DNA from: Alistipes sp. CHKCI003
Lineage (GTDB): Bacteria; Bacteroidota; Bacteroidia; Bacteroidales; Rikenellaceae
DNA length: 64,000 nucleotides
NCBI RefSeq assembly: GCF_900021155.1
Contig: NZ_FCNT01000006.1
Coordinates: 1 to 64,000, forward strand
Reading direction: 5' to 3'
The position numbers and the translations under genes were made by a program. Under the pieces are notes generated by a model that did not search any database, was not told where the DNA came from, and saw nothing but the letters and a program-made list of their open reading frames with translations. Positions 1 through 8,850 of the stretch are shown piece after piece. Position 1 is the first letter of the stretch. Each line of letters begins with the position of its first letter.

Positions 1-1
1 G

Positions 2-1555
2 GACGAATTAATACCTCTTACGCATAGCGTGCGAGTGGTTAACGCCATTATCGACTGTCTGGATGTAGACGATATTCTTCATACTTATCGCGGAGGCGGT
101 AACAGCTGTTTCCATCCTCGTCAGATGCTCAAGATTCTGGTTTATGCCTACCTGAACAACATCTATTCGTCGCGCCGCATAGCACAACAACTCTCTGAGA
201 ACATCCACTACATGTGGCTTTCAGGCGGTGCGAAGCCCGATTTTCGGACGATCAACTATTTTCGAGGCAAACGCCTGAAGGGTATCTTCGATGATTTGTT
301 CCGTCAAGTCGTGGAGTTGCTTCACAAGGAGGGCTTCGTATCGCTCGAAGTACAATATATCGATGGTACGAAGCTCGAATCGGCTGCGAACAAATACGGT
401 TTCGTATGGCGGGGCTCTGTGGAAAAGTATGACAAACGTCTGCGGGAAAAGACCGATGCCGTATTGCGGGAGATAGAGCAGGTTATCTGCGAGGAGAACC
501 GCGAGCCGGATACGGAGCAGACGCTTTCGAGCGAAGAGTTTGCATCCCGCGTGGAGCGTATCAAGGAGCGGATGGATACGGAAAATCTCTCCAAAGAGCA
601 ACGCCGAGCCGTCAGAGACGTGGAGCGCAAGTCTCTACCCAAGATGAAAGAGTATGAGCGCCATATCGCCCTCATGGGCGAGCGTAATTCATACGCCAAG
701 AGCGATCCGGATGCCACGTTTATGCGCATGAAAGAGGATGCCATGCTCAACGGGCAACTAAAACCCGGATACAACGTGCAGATCGCTACCGAGAATCAAT
801 TCATCACAAACTACGGGATCTTTCAGAGACCTACGGATACGGGTACGCTCATCGATTTTCTCGAATCTTTTCATAAGAAATACGGTCTGCAAAGCCGCGA
901 GATCGTCGCCGATGCCGGATACGGAAGCCTGCAGAACTACGAGTACATGTTTTCTAACGGAATGATTCCTTACGTCAAGTACAATTATTTCCATAAGGAG
1001 CTGACACGGGAGTTTCGCAACAATCCCTTCTTACAACACAATCTCAGATACGATCCCCGAAACGACGAATATACATGCCCGGCCCAAAGAAAACTTGTGC
1101 ATATATCCATACAAAAGCTCAAAACCGATTTGGGATATGAAACAATATCCAGACTATATCAGGCGACGGACTGCACCGAGTGTCCATTACGCAAAGAGTG
1201 CCACAATGCCGAAGGGAACAGAATCATAAGGGTGAATTACCGACTGAACGAATATAAGAAAAAAGTCCGTGAACTGCTGACATCTCAACGGGGAATCTAT
1301 CACCGATCCATCAGACCCATAGAACCCGAAGCTGTGTTCGGACAGATAAAAGCCAATCATATATTCCGGAGATTCCACCTCAGGTCATTACAGAAAGTAA
1401 ACGTCGAATTCGGCCTCGTAGCACTCGCACACAACTTACGAAAGCTAATAACATTAAAAGGTGATTTATTAGATGGATATGCTCATTGTGAACATAAACG
1501 CACATCGAAGGAACGCATTTTATCGCTTAACCAAAATCTCATGGCTGCGGCATGA
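2..1555 (+). CDS. IS1182-family transposase, 5' end outside the window
   Basis: DDE transposase of an insertion sequence. The frame is open to base 2 and reads DELIPLTHSV before the first possible start (GTG at 29), which is how IS1182-type N termini usually continue, so the true start lies upstream of the window. Visible parts are the N-terminal dimerisation/DNA-binding region, the first catalytic Asp in YIDGTKLES, the second in VADAGYGS, a zinc-finger-like stretch with paired cysteines (CTECPLRKEC) and the catalytic Glu region EPEAVFGQIKANH. The reading frame is intact to its TGA, so the copy may be active. It lies directly upstream of the fimbrial operon and could influence it. Family assignment is confident; the exact IS name is not determined. 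Confidence 0.93.
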   Translation, partial: DELIPLTHSVRVVNAIIDCLDVDDILHTYRGGGNSCFHPRQMLKILVYAYLNNIYSSRRIAQQLSENIHYMWLSGGAKPDFRTINYFRGKRLKGIFDDLFRQVVELLHKEGFVSLEVQYIDGTKLESAANKYGFVWRGSVEKYDKRLREKTDAVLREIEQVICEENREPDTEQTLSSEEFASRVERIKERMDTENLSKEQRRAVRDVERKSLPKMKEYERHIALMGERNSYAKSDPDATFMRMKEDAMLNGQLKPGYNVQIATENQFITNYGIFQRPTDTGTLIDFLESFHKKYGLQSREIVADAGYGSLQNYEYMFSNGMIPYVKYNYFHKELTREFRNNPFLQHNLRYDPRNDEYTCPAQRKLVHISIQKLKTDLGYETISRLYQATDCTECPLRKECHNAEGNRIIRVNYRLNEYKKKVRELLTSQRGIYHRSIRPIEPEAVFGQIKANHIFRRFHLRSLQKVNVEFGLVALAHNLRKLITLKGDLLDGYAHCEHKRTSKERILSLNQNLMAAA

Positions 1556-1574
1556 ACTCTGAAAAAACCCAAAG

Positions 1575-1614
1575 GGGGCTGACTAACATTTTATTGTTAG
1601 ACAGCCCCTTTTTT
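1575..1614 (+). terminator. Hairpin terminator at the IS 3' end
   Basis: GGGGCTG (1575-1581) pairs with CAGCCCC (1602-1608) and CTAACA with TGTTAG, with one A/A mismatch, followed by a T-run. It would stop transcription leaving the transposase and probably overlaps the right terminal inverted repeat of the IS. The left end lies outside the window, so this cannot be confirmed. Confidence 0.7.
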
Positions 1615-1695
1615 GATTTTGTTTCGAAATGCGATCGTATCGGTCCCGAATTTGCTTGCGTCGGTTTGTTTCAAATACCAAATTATAGTTTTGCC

Positions 1696-2772
1696 ATGGA
1701 AAGAATCAGGATTTTCGGATGGAGCCGGTTGCTGACGGCCGGTCTTTTTGCATGTATGTCGTTCGTTTTGGGTTGCAGCAGGGACGATTCCGGATCGGCC
1801 GACGATCGGTCGGAAGCGAATGCCTCTATGACCGTTACGCTGCGCGGCGAAACGGCCGGCTCGCGCGCCGTGGCTCCCACGACCGATCCGGAACTGACGG
1901 CCCTCGAAGAGGCCGAGAATGCGCTGAAAAATGTTACGGTTTTCGTGTTCAACAACAACGGGACGCTCGATAAGAAGCATCAGTTCTCGACGACCGGCCT
2001 GACGGAGACCATCACGGGACTGCTGGCCGGTCCGAAAAAGGTGGTCGTGCTGGCCAATGTACCGTCGGGCGTCGTGTTCCCCGACGGAATCGGTTACGAC
2101 TGGTTCGCCGATGCGGCGAACGTCATCGAACTCGGCACGCAGGAGGTCGCTACGAACGGACTCTTCATGAGCGGCGAGGGGACCGTAACGCTCGTTGCCG
2201 ACCAGACGGCTGCGGCGACCGTTTCGATTAGCCGGCTGGTGGCGAAGGTCAAGCTCGGCACCGTGAAGATAGAACCCGACGCAGGGCACGATGCGTCGAA
2301 ATTCGTGCTCGACAAGGTGATGATCATGAAGGCGCGGGGTTCGGCCACGATGGGCATTCCGACCGTGGCCTATACGCCGGATCTGTTTTACGGCGGCATG
2401 GCCGGGACGAAGAGTACGGCCAAGGATTATCTGACCGAGGACATCGCTGCGGACGACTATGCGAACCGCTACTTCTATGTGCTTCCCAGCGACGACGACG
2501 ATAAGAATACCACGCTGCTCACGCTCGCCGGAACCTATGACGGCGAACCGGTTTACTACCCCTTCCGAATCAACGACAAGATCGGAACCGACGGACAGAC
2601 CAGCGACGGTACGTATATCAAGCGGAATACGGGCTATGTGATCAACGTAACCCTGAAGAGACTCGGCAGCGGCAGCAGCGATCCCGAAGTGCCGGCAGAT
2701 CCCGCATCGCTCACCGTTACGGTGGAACCGCAGGCGTGGGAAACCGATCTGATCCAGAATGTAGAGTGGTAG
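1696..2772 (+). CDS. Major fimbrillin-like lipoprotein (FimA/Mfa1 family)
   Basis: Predicted structural subunit of a Bacteroidales type V pilus. The ATG at 1696 (MERIRIFGW) is chosen because it gives a proper lipoprotein signal peptide ending in a lipobox (SFVLGC, Cys about residue 26); the longer open frame from 1552 runs through the IS terminator and is not credible. The mature part starts with an Asp/Ser-rich tether. It then shows the fimbrillin N-terminal beta-domain (TVTLRGE, an Arg-containing region SRAVAPTT suitable for protease maturation, NVTVFVFNNNG) and a C-terminal domain ending in VTVEPQAWET, typical of these proteins. First gene of an operon with the next four. Which of the stalk paralogues it corresponds to is not resolved. 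Confidence 0.85.
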   Translation: MERIRIFGWSRLLTAGLFACMSFVLGCSRDDSGSADDRSEANASMTVTLRGETAGSRAVAPTTDPELTALEEAENALKNVTVFVFNNNGTLDKKHQFSTTGLTETITGLLAGPKKVVVLANVPSGVVFPDGIGYDWFADAANVIELGTQEVATNGLFMSGEGTVTLVADQTAAATVSISRLVAKVKLGTVKIEPDAGHDASKFVLDKVMIMKARGSATMGIPTVAYTPDLFYGGMAGTKSTAKDYLTEDIAADDYANRYFYVLPSDDDDKNTTLLTLAGTYDGEPVYYPFRINDKIGTDGQTSDGTYIKRNTGYVINVTLKRLGSGSSDPEVPADPASLTVTVEPQAWETDLIQNVEW

Positions 2773-2823
2773 GACCCGAAAGCGTTGTCGCCGATCGGAT
2801 CGGACGGATAAAAATGCGGAACG

Positions 2824-3750
2824 GTGAATGTGTTGCGTCATAGATGTCTGCATCTGGGGGCAGGCGGCTGCATTTGGTCGATGCTGCTCTTGGGGGGATG
2901 TATCGCCGAGGATCGGAGCGACTGCCCGCCGCAACCCGAAGGGAATGCCGTGCTGCTCCGCGTAGCCGATGCGCAAAGCGGGGAAGATCTTACCGCAGAC
3001 GGGGCGGTGCGTCATGCCGAGCTGTTCCTGTTCGGACCGGACGGGGCCTATGTCGGGCGGTATGCTGCGGACGAGGTGCAGATCGCAGGACGTATTCCTG
3101 TACCGGTTGCGGCGGGCGATCTCGCCGGATACCGGATTTCGGTTTGGGGGAATGCGGGGACGGAACAGCAGTTCGACGAGTCGTTCGCCTTCATCGGGGA
3201 CGAGGCGATTGCGCTCCCGGTGGGAAACGACGGTTTCCGCGTAGCTTCGGATGATCTGTTCTTCGGGATCGGGCGGTTCGGATCGCCTGCGGAGCAGCCC
3301 CTCGAAGTTACGCTCCTGCGCAAGAATGCCCGTCTGCGGATCACTGTGCGGGGATTGGACACACGGGTTCCTGCGGAAAACTACTATTTTACGGTAAAAG
3401 AGGCCGCAGACGGATACGACTTTCTGGGCATGCCTTCGGGAAACCCGGCCTTGTTGCGGTGTGCGGGTGCTTACGATGCGCACGGCGATTTCGTTTCGGC
3501 CGATCCATTCGACCTGATCCATACGGAAGGCTCCGCTGAGGGAGCCGTAACGGTGAGCCTCTACCGGAAAGAACCGGTGCGGACGGACGACCGGCTGGTC
3601 GTTGCGGTTACGACGGACGACGACGGCGCTCCGCTCGAACTGCCCTCGGGGCGGACGACGCACCTGCTGATCGATCTGCGCGGAACGCAAACCGAGATTC
3701 GTGTGGAAGTTACACGATGGGGCGAAATGTATCAATGGGATGCTTGGTGA
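2824..3750 (+). CDS. FimB/Mfa2-like fimbrial anchor lipoprotein
   Basis: Predicted outer-membrane anchor and length regulator of the fimbria. It uses a GTG start at 2824; no in-frame ATG is near. The signal peptide ends at a lipobox (LLLGGC) and is followed by AEDRSDCP, the Cys-Pro signature seen near the N terminus of FimB/Mfa2 proteins. The rest is two beta-rich transthyretin-like halves (HAELFLFGPDG; VTLLRKNARLRITVRGL) and it ends in an aromatic stretch (WGEMYQWDAW). About 308 residues is the family's usual size. It sits 51 bp after the fimbrillin gene, the usual order of a fim/mfa locus. Confidence 0.82.
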   Translation: MNVLRHRCLHLGAGGCIWSMLLLGGCIAEDRSDCPPQPEGNAVLLRVADAQSGEDLTADGAVRHAELFLFGPDGAYVGRYAADEVQIAGRIPVPVAAGDLAGYRISVWGNAGTEQQFDESFAFIGDEAIALPVGNDGFRVASDDLFFGIGRFGSPAEQPLEVTLLRKNARLRITVRGLDTRVPAENYYFTVKEAADGYDFLGMPSGNPALLRCAGAYDAHGDFVSADPFDLIHTEGSAEGAVTVSLYRKEPVRTDDRLVVAVTTDDDGAPLELPSGRTTHLLIDLRGTQTEIRVEVTRWGEMYQWDAW

Positions 3751-3768
3751 TAATACGTACGATGACCT

Positions 3769-6015
3769 ATGGGAAACAAAATTCGGACATATGCGGGGCG
3801 GATGAGCCGCCGAGCGGCGGCTCTCGTGCTGTCGTGTCTCTTTTTCGCAGGGGCCTGCACCCGCGATGCCGGGGCCGACGCACCCGCCGTGCAGGACGAA
3901 CGCGCGCTCGTGCGACTGACGGTGCTCGCCTCCGGTCCGGCGCAGCCCGGGACGAGAGCTGCGGATGCCGAGAGTGGAATATCGGAGGTCGCCGTCCTCG
4001 TTTTCGAGCAGACGGACGGGGCCTATGTCTACCGGTACAGGGCCGAAGGCGAGCGGCTCGGAACGGCCGGAGGAAACGCGACGCAGTTTCAGGCGAAGTT
4101 GATCCGTTCGGACAAACCGATGAAGCTGATGCTGGCGGCCAACTACGGCGATGCTTTCGCGGCATATGCGCCTGCGGCGGGAAGCGGCGAAGCGGAGGTC
4201 CGGGAGGGATTGTGCCGCAGTTATTCCGGCATGACGGCCGGTCTGCCCATGTATGGCGAGATCGTCCTGCCGGACGGATTGAATGCCTCTGCCGATAACG
4301 ACTTCACGGTGCGGATGCTGCGCGGTGTGGCGCGTGCGGATGTGGTCAAGGAGCTCGCTGCCGATTCGGCGCCGTTCCGGTTCGGGGCGCTTTACATTTA
4401 TCGCGCCAACGACCGTATACGGATGATCCCCGACGATATGGGAGACCCGTCCGCACCCAAGGTCGCGGCTCCATCGGTTCCCTCGTCGGCCGCGCCGTTG
4501 GCCGCACCTCTGAAAACACTCCCTGCGGACGGAGCCGACCCCGCTTCCTTCGAGCCGGTGTATCTTCCCGAGGCGCTGAGCATCGCCGATCCCGTGCAGC
4601 AGTTGACCGCGGCTACCTGCCTCGTCGTGGGCGGTTATTACCGGGATGCGACCGAACTGTCGTATTACCGCATCGACTTCGATTCGGGAGCGGCCGGTCA
4701 TCCGTTCGGACAGGTTCTCCGGAATTACAAGTACGTGTTCCGCATCATCAAAGTTACGGGTGCGGGGTGGCCCGATCCGGAGTCGGCGGCCACCTCCGAA
4801 TCGACGGGTATCGTAGCCGAAGTCGAGCCGTGGGCCGATTTCACGACCGAGATGTATTTCGAGGGAGAGAATTATCTGGGCGTCTCTTCGCGGAAAAGCG
4901 TGGTAGGATATGCTGCGGGCAGTCGGGATACGCTGAACGTGCAGGCTACGCTGCCCTATACGATTCAGTGGCTCGATGCGTCGGGCACGCCTTCGGGCAG
5001 TGCTGTGTCCGGCGTGGGTGCCACCGTGTCGAAAGGCAGCAGCTTCACTGCGTCGATCGTGCGGAAAACGAACGATCCGGTGGATGTAACGCATCTGGTG
5101 TTTACCGCTTTGCAAAAGAATACGGCGGCTGCGGATCTTTCGGCGACGCTCCGCATCACGGGCGGGAGCTGGTCTTTCGACGTGCGGGTCGTGCAGGAGG
5201 GGGTGGGCAAATATGCCGGACGTTTCATCCGCGTTCTGTCGGTCGCGGCGCTCGGCGACCTCGGTGCGACGGTGCCGACCACGGCCCAAGGAAGGGCGCT
5301 GCGGTATATATTGGAGAATCCGGCCAATTTCTCGCCGGAGGGAAAGGTCCCGATCGGCGGATTCGCTTTCGTGCGGACCTCCGCATCGGAGATGCAGGCG
5401 ACGGGTACGGGAGGTACGGCGGACAAGGGGACGTTCCGCGGCGTGAAGGGGCTCATCAACGCGCAGGATGTCGTGTATCTTTCGTATAATACGTCCATTT
5501 CGACGGAACTGGCCCAAGTCGTGCTCGCATGGCTCGAAGGAAGCACGCATCGGGTGCTGATCGTAGGGACCGACACCGGCGGCACGAATGCGAATCTGCT
5601 GACGCTGCTGAAGGCGAAGGGGGAGGGCAGCTGGTCCTACGACATCACTGCCATTGCGAACATGTTCAAACGTGCGGCGCCGACGGCCGGCAGCGATCCT
5701 TTCTTCGACGGCCCGTTCGGCGCAGTGGCGGCGAACGCCACCATCGCGCGTGCGGACGGTTATGCGGGCTATTGTTCCGATTATCCGGCTTCGGTGGTGC
5801 CTTTGGTCGTCGGCGATAAGACGGGGTATGACAGGTATATGGTCGTCGGGGTCAATACAGCCAGACGGATCGTCTATCTGGGCGACGCCAATCTGAATGA
5901 AGTCGGACGGCTCAGCACGCAGGCCAATACGGACGGCACGGTGTCCAGCGATTTCGACCGCCTGACGGCTAATCTTTGGGCGTGGATCGCGGAGCAGGTC
6001 GTCAGAAACGGTTGA
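3769..6015 (+). CDS. Large fimbrillin-like lipoprotein, probable tip/adhesin subunit
   Basis: A 748-residue secreted lipoprotein with a signal peptide and lipobox (LFFAGAC). Residues up to about 350 resemble a fimbrillin: VRLTVLASG, a TRAAD maturation-like site, EVAVLVFEQTDG, KLMLAANYGD. A beta-sandwich follows (about 370-480; TLPYTIQWLDASG and WSFDVRVVQEGVG resemble BACON/Ig repeats). The C-terminal 260 residues (RALRYILENPANF, AWLEGSTHRVLIVGTD, DRLTANLWAWIAEQ) look like an alpha/beta domain of the ThuA/glutamine-amidotransferase-like kind often found in Bacteroidetes surface proteins. That C-terminal assignment is an inference from pattern only. Its size and place after the anchor gene suggest the fimbrial tip. 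Confidence 0.7.
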   Translation: MGNKIRTYAGRMSRRAAALVLSCLFFAGACTRDAGADAPAVQDERALVRLTVLASGPAQPGTRAADAESGISEVAVLVFEQTDGAYVYRYRAEGERLGTAGGNATQFQAKLIRSDKPMKLMLAANYGDAFAAYAPAAGSGEAEVREGLCRSYSGMTAGLPMYGEIVLPDGLNASADNDFTVRMLRGVARADVVKELAADSAPFRFGALYIYRANDRIRMIPDDMGDPSAPKVAAPSVPSSAAPLAAPLKTLPADGADPASFEPVYLPEALSIADPVQQLTAATCLVVGGYYRDATELSYYRIDFDSGAAGHPFGQVLRNYKYVFRIIKVTGAGWPDPESAATSESTGIVAEVEPWADFTTEMYFEGENYLGVSSRKSVVGYAAGSRDTLNVQATLPYTIQWLDASGTPSGSAVSGVGATVSKGSSFTASIVRKTNDPVDVTHLVFTALQKNTAAADLSATLRITGGSWSFDVRVVQEGVGKYAGRFIRVLSVAALGDLGATVPTTAQGRALRYILENPANFSPEGKVPIGGFAFVRTSASEMQATGTGGTADKGTFRGVKGLINAQDVVYLSYNTSISTELAQVVLAWLEGSTHRVLIVGTDTGGTNANLLTLLKAKGEGSWSYDITAIANMFKRAAPTAGSDPFFDGPFGAVAANATIARADGYAGYCSDYPASVVPLVVGDKTGYDRYMVVGVNTARRIVYLGDANLNEVGRLSTQANTDGTVSSDFDRLTANLWAWIAEQVVRNG

Positions 6016-6041
6016 TACCCTTCGGTGCAAATTTCGATGCC

Positions 6042-6644
6042 ATGGAAAAAAAGAGACTACTCGGGATTCTCGGTGCGGCATGCCTCTGTGTCGCACAGGT
6101 CTGTTTCGCTGCCGGACAGCAGCGGCCGGAACCGTTCGACCTCTGCCGTCCCGTGCTTGCCGTGAAGACCAACGCCCTCTATTGGGCGACGACGACCTGC
6201 AACCTCGCGCTGGAGATCGGGCTCGGACGCCGGACGACGCTCGATCTCGCGGGTACCTACAACCCGTGGACGTTTGCCGACAACCGGAAGCTGCGCAACT
6301 GGTCCGTACAGCCCGAGTTGCGGATCTGGACCTGCGAACGTTTCGGCGGATCTTTTTTCGGGTTTCATGCCCATTATGCCGCCTACAATGCGGGCGGAAT
6401 CGGAGCGCTCGGAATGGGCGACCGGCGCTATCAGGGCTGTCTCTACGGCGCGGGTGTCTCCTATGGATTTCTGTGGCTGATCGGAAAACGCTGGAATCTG
6501 GAGCTGACGCTCGGGGTTGGGTATGCCCGTTTGGAATACGACCGTTACGTCCGGCAGAAATGCGGCAGATTCCTCGGGAAAGGGCACGAGAACTACTTCG
6601 GTCCCACGAAGGTCGGGATCTCTTTCGGTTTTGTGATTAAATAA
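6042..6644 (+). CDS. DUF3575-family outer-membrane protein
   Basis: A 200-residue protein with a cleavable signal peptide (MEKKRLLGILG to about CFAAGQ), followed by the DUF3575 pattern: VLAVKTNALYWATT near the N terminus, then alternating beta strands (RTTLDLAGTYNPW, WSVQPELRIW, FFGFHAHYA, LYGAGVSYGF) and a KVGISFGFVIK terminal strand. This fits a small outer-membrane beta-barrel. DUF3575 proteins recur beside fimbrillin genes in Bacteroidales and are thought to help pilus export or anchoring. The ATG at 6042 is preferred over the longer frame from 5976 because it supplies the signal peptide. It lies 26 bp after the tip gene. Confidence 0.82.
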   Translation: MEKKRLLGILGAACLCVAQVCFAAGQQRPEPFDLCRPVLAVKTNALYWATTTCNLALEIGLGRRTTLDLAGTYNPWTFADNRKLRNWSVQPELRIWTCERFGGSFFGFHAHYAAYNAGGIGALGMGDRRYQGCLYGAGVSYGFLWLIGKRWNLELTLGVGYARLEYDRYVRQKCGRFLGKGHENYFGPTKVGISFGFVIK

Positions 6645-6653
6645 TCGTATGCC

Positions 6654-7211
6654 ATGAAAACGAGCCTGTTGTGCGGCATGTTCGCCGCCGGAATGCTGCT
6701 CTTCGGGGCGGTCTCGGCCGTCGGGCAGCCGCTCGCCGGACGTCCGGCGGTAACGGTCGAGTCCGACACGCTGCTGCTGCGAAACGGACGGATGTACATG
6801 CGGATGACCTATCGCATTCGTGCAGCGGGAATCGGCGTCGAGGAGGGATTGCTGTTGACACCGGTGCTTCATGCCGGCGGCCGCGAATGCCGGTTCGCTC
6901 CGCTTTTGGTGAACGGACGCAGGCGTGCGCGGCGTTATGCCCGCTCGCTGGCGACGGACCCGCAGCACACCGGCATCGGAGCGGGTGCGGTGGTTACGGC
7001 CGGAAGAGCCGGAACGATCGCAGTGGCATGTGCCGCGGACGTGCCTTTCGAGGAGTGGATGCGCAGCCCGGAGTTGCAGCTGGAAGGGATCGTGTGCGGG
7101 TGTGCGGATCGAATCCGGCATATCGCACCCGTGTCTTTGCCGGCGGAGCGGACTGAAATCTATCGTTCCCGGTATCGTTTGGCCAGTCCGCCTTCCGCGG
7201 TCTCGCGGTAG
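6654..7211 (+). CDS. DUF3868-like periplasmic protein, apparently shortened
   Basis: A 185-residue protein with a signal peptide (MKTSLLCGMFAAGML to VGQP) and a conserved-looking N-terminal domain (SDTLLLRNGRMYMRMTYRI, LLTPVLHAGGRECRFAPLLVNGR) that matches DUF3868, the usual partner of DUF3575 in fimbrial loci. Homologues that I know are longer and usually continue into an OmpA-like peptidoglycan-binding domain. Here the frame ends in a basic, low-information tail that overlaps the 3' end of the convergent serine dehydratase gene by 52 bp. The C-terminal domain is therefore probably missing. Family call is moderate; truncation is an inference from length. Confidence 0.65.
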   Translation: MKTSLLCGMFAAGMLLFGAVSAVGQPLAGRPAVTVESDTLLLRNGRMYMRMTYRIRAAGIGVEEGLLLTPVLHAGGRECRFAPLLVNGRRRARRYARSLATDPQHTGIGAGAVVTAGRAGTIAVACAADVPFEEWMRSPELQLEGIVCGCADRIRHIAPVSLPAERTEIYRSRYRLASPPSAVSR

Positions 7212-8362
7212 AGGCTCGGCAGATCGTGTCCCGTTTCGCGCATCACTTCGACTACTTTGTCGTAACTGACCATATGTGCGCCGTCGGAGAGCGTGGCATA
7301 GATATTCGCGTCGAGCGCACGGGCTGCGGCTATGGCGTTGCGTTCGATGCAGGGTACCTGCACCAATCCGCAAACCGGATCGCAGGTGAGCCCCAGATGG
7401 TGTTCGAGGGCCATTTCCGCGGCATATTCGATCTGAGAGGGTGTGCCGCCGTAAAGCTGGCAGGCGGCAGCGGCACCCATGGCGCAAGCGACGCCTACTT
7501 CGCCCTGACAACCCACTTCCGCACCGGATATGGAGGAGTTGGTCTTGGCGACGTTGCCGAAGAGGCCGGCGGTGGCGAGGGCGCGGAGAATGCGCACCCG
7601 CAGAAAGTCGCGCGTGGTGGAGAGGTGGTAGAGCACGGCGGGCATCACGCCGCTCGATCCGCAGGTCGGCGCCGTAACGACCGTACCGCCCGCGGCGTTT
7701 TCTTCGGACGTGGCCAGCGCATAGGCATAGATGCGTGCGCGCGAGCGGAGCGAATCCGTGTAGCTTTGCGACTTGACCATGTATGTGCTGGCCTTGCGGG
7801 CGACCTTCAGACCGCCCGGAAGTACTCCGTCGTTGTTCAGCCCCCGATGGATGGTTTCGCACATCGTGATCCAGACCGTGTCGAGGTAATCCCAGATTTC
7901 GGGCCCTTCGCAGTCGTTGACATATTCCCAGTAGGTCTTGCCTTCGCGGTAGCACCAGTCCTTGATTTCGGCGATGGTATTCAGATGGTAGATTTCGGCG
8001 GGCTTTTCGACGCCCTTGCGTTCGTCCGCAAGAGTCCCGCCGCCGACGCTGTAGACGGTCCATTTGTCGATCACCTCTCCTTTTTTCAACCCTTCGAAAA
8101 GCATGCCGTTCGGATGGAAGGGCAGGACGATTTCGGGATGCCAGACGATCTCGGTCGGAGCGATCGGTTCCAGTACGGAGAGGATGGCCGAGTCGGTGAG
8201 GTGGCCTTTGCCGGTCGCTGCAAGCGAGCCGTAAAGCGTAACGCGGTAGGCGTCGGGCAGCGTGGGACGTGCGGCAAACTGCTCGGCAGCCCGTTTGGGG
8301 CCCATCGTGTGGCTGCTCGAAGGTCCGCAGCCGATTTTGTATAGCTCCTTGAGCGATTCCAT
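7160..8362 (-). CDS. sdaA: L-serine dehydratase (L-serine ammonia-lyase), single-chain iron-sulfur type
   Basis: Deaminates L-serine to pyruvate and ammonia in the cytosol using a [4Fe-4S] cluster. The N-terminal beta domain begins almost at once with the diagnostic GPSSSHTMGP (about residues 13-22). The alpha domain contains TCGSSGVMPAVLYHL, GAEVGCQGEVGVACAMGA, the cysteine-rich DPVCGLVQVPCIERNA and SDGAHMVSYDKV, supplying the cluster and substrate residues. At 400 residues it is close to, slightly shorter than, E. coli SdaA. It is convergent with, and overlaps, the DUF3868 gene. No operon partner is visible. A -7-like box lies about 105 bp upstream. Confidence 0.95.
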   Translation of the reverse strand: MESLKELYKIGCGPSSSHTMGPKRAAEQFAARPTLPDAYRVTLYGSLAATGKGHLTDSAILSVLEPIAPTEIVWHPEIVLPFHPNGMLFEGLKKGEVIDKWTVYSVGGGTLADERKGVEKPAEIYHLNTIAEIKDWCYREGKTYWEYVNDCEGPEIWDYLDTVWITMCETIHRGLNNDGVLPGGLKVARKASTYMVKSQSYTDSLRSRARIYAYALATSEENAAGGTVVTAPTCGSSGVMPAVLYHLSTTRDFLRVRILRALATAGLFGNVAKTNSSISGAEVGCQGEVGVACAMGAAAACQLYGGTPSQIEYAAEMALEHHLGLTCDPVCGLVQVPCIERNAIAAARALDANIYATLSDGAHMVSYDKVVEVMRETGHDLPSLYRETAEGGLAKRYRER

Positions 8363-8465
8363 GATTCGATTCGGGGTTCGGGCGCAGACCGTACCGTGCA
8401 GTGTGGAACAACCGATTGCGGGATATGTCCGGACGGCACCTGTCCTTGCGATATTTTATACGCAG

Positions 8466-8473
8466 CAAAGATA
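8466..8473 (-). promoter_or_regulatory. -7 box candidate for sdaA
   Basis: TATCTTTG on the minus strand fits the Bacteroidetes TAnnTTTG -7 element and would give a leader of roughly 100 nt. I see no good TTTG -33 element at the expected spacing. Confidence 0.4.
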
Positions 8474-8850
8474 AGGATAAAAACTGAGAGTTGGAGCGGA
8501 TCGGAGCAAGAAGGTTGTGAACAGGGGGGAGGAACAAACCGTGAGGGCAAAGCCAGACTGAAGCCATCGAAAAGCCGACTGAAACCGAAGTTATGTTACT
8601 ATCCCGTTGCTCTGTTCCGAAAGGCAAAGACGGTTTTGGGAAGGTTTCAAAGCGCTGAACTACAAGCTCTATTCGCCTTGTTCCGCTTGCAAATATAGCC
8701 GGATTTCCGAAATTCGGGCAGAGGGAAGCGAAAGACAGTGCAAGGCGAGAGCCGAGCCGAGTTTATTCGGCCTCTGCCGAGGCGCAGTCTGTCTAAACCG
8801 AGTTCGCTCGGTAAAAAAAGTCTTATCTCGGGTGTTATTGCGTTGATTCG
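8474..8850. other. Intergenic stretch without a supported gene
   Basis: Several short overlapping frames occur on both strands, but none has a recognisable motif, a good start or a conserved pattern. The base composition shifts here from the GC-rich host core towards the more mixed composition of the 8.8-12.2 kb region. I see no repeat or strong hairpin. Confidence 0.4.

Noticed and set aside
1552..1695. Upstream extension of the major fimbrillin to ATG 1552
   Set aside because: It would run through the IS terminator and hide the lipoprotein signal; 1696 is the better start.
1597..6096. A 1499-codon open frame antisense to the fimbrial operon
   Set aside because: It is Arg/His-rich shadow coding of GC-rich genes on the other strand, which have signal peptides and family motifs; no domain is visible in it.
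7226..8344. A 372-codon plus-strand frame opposite sdaA
   Set aside because: Shadow of the serine dehydratase gene with no start context or motif.
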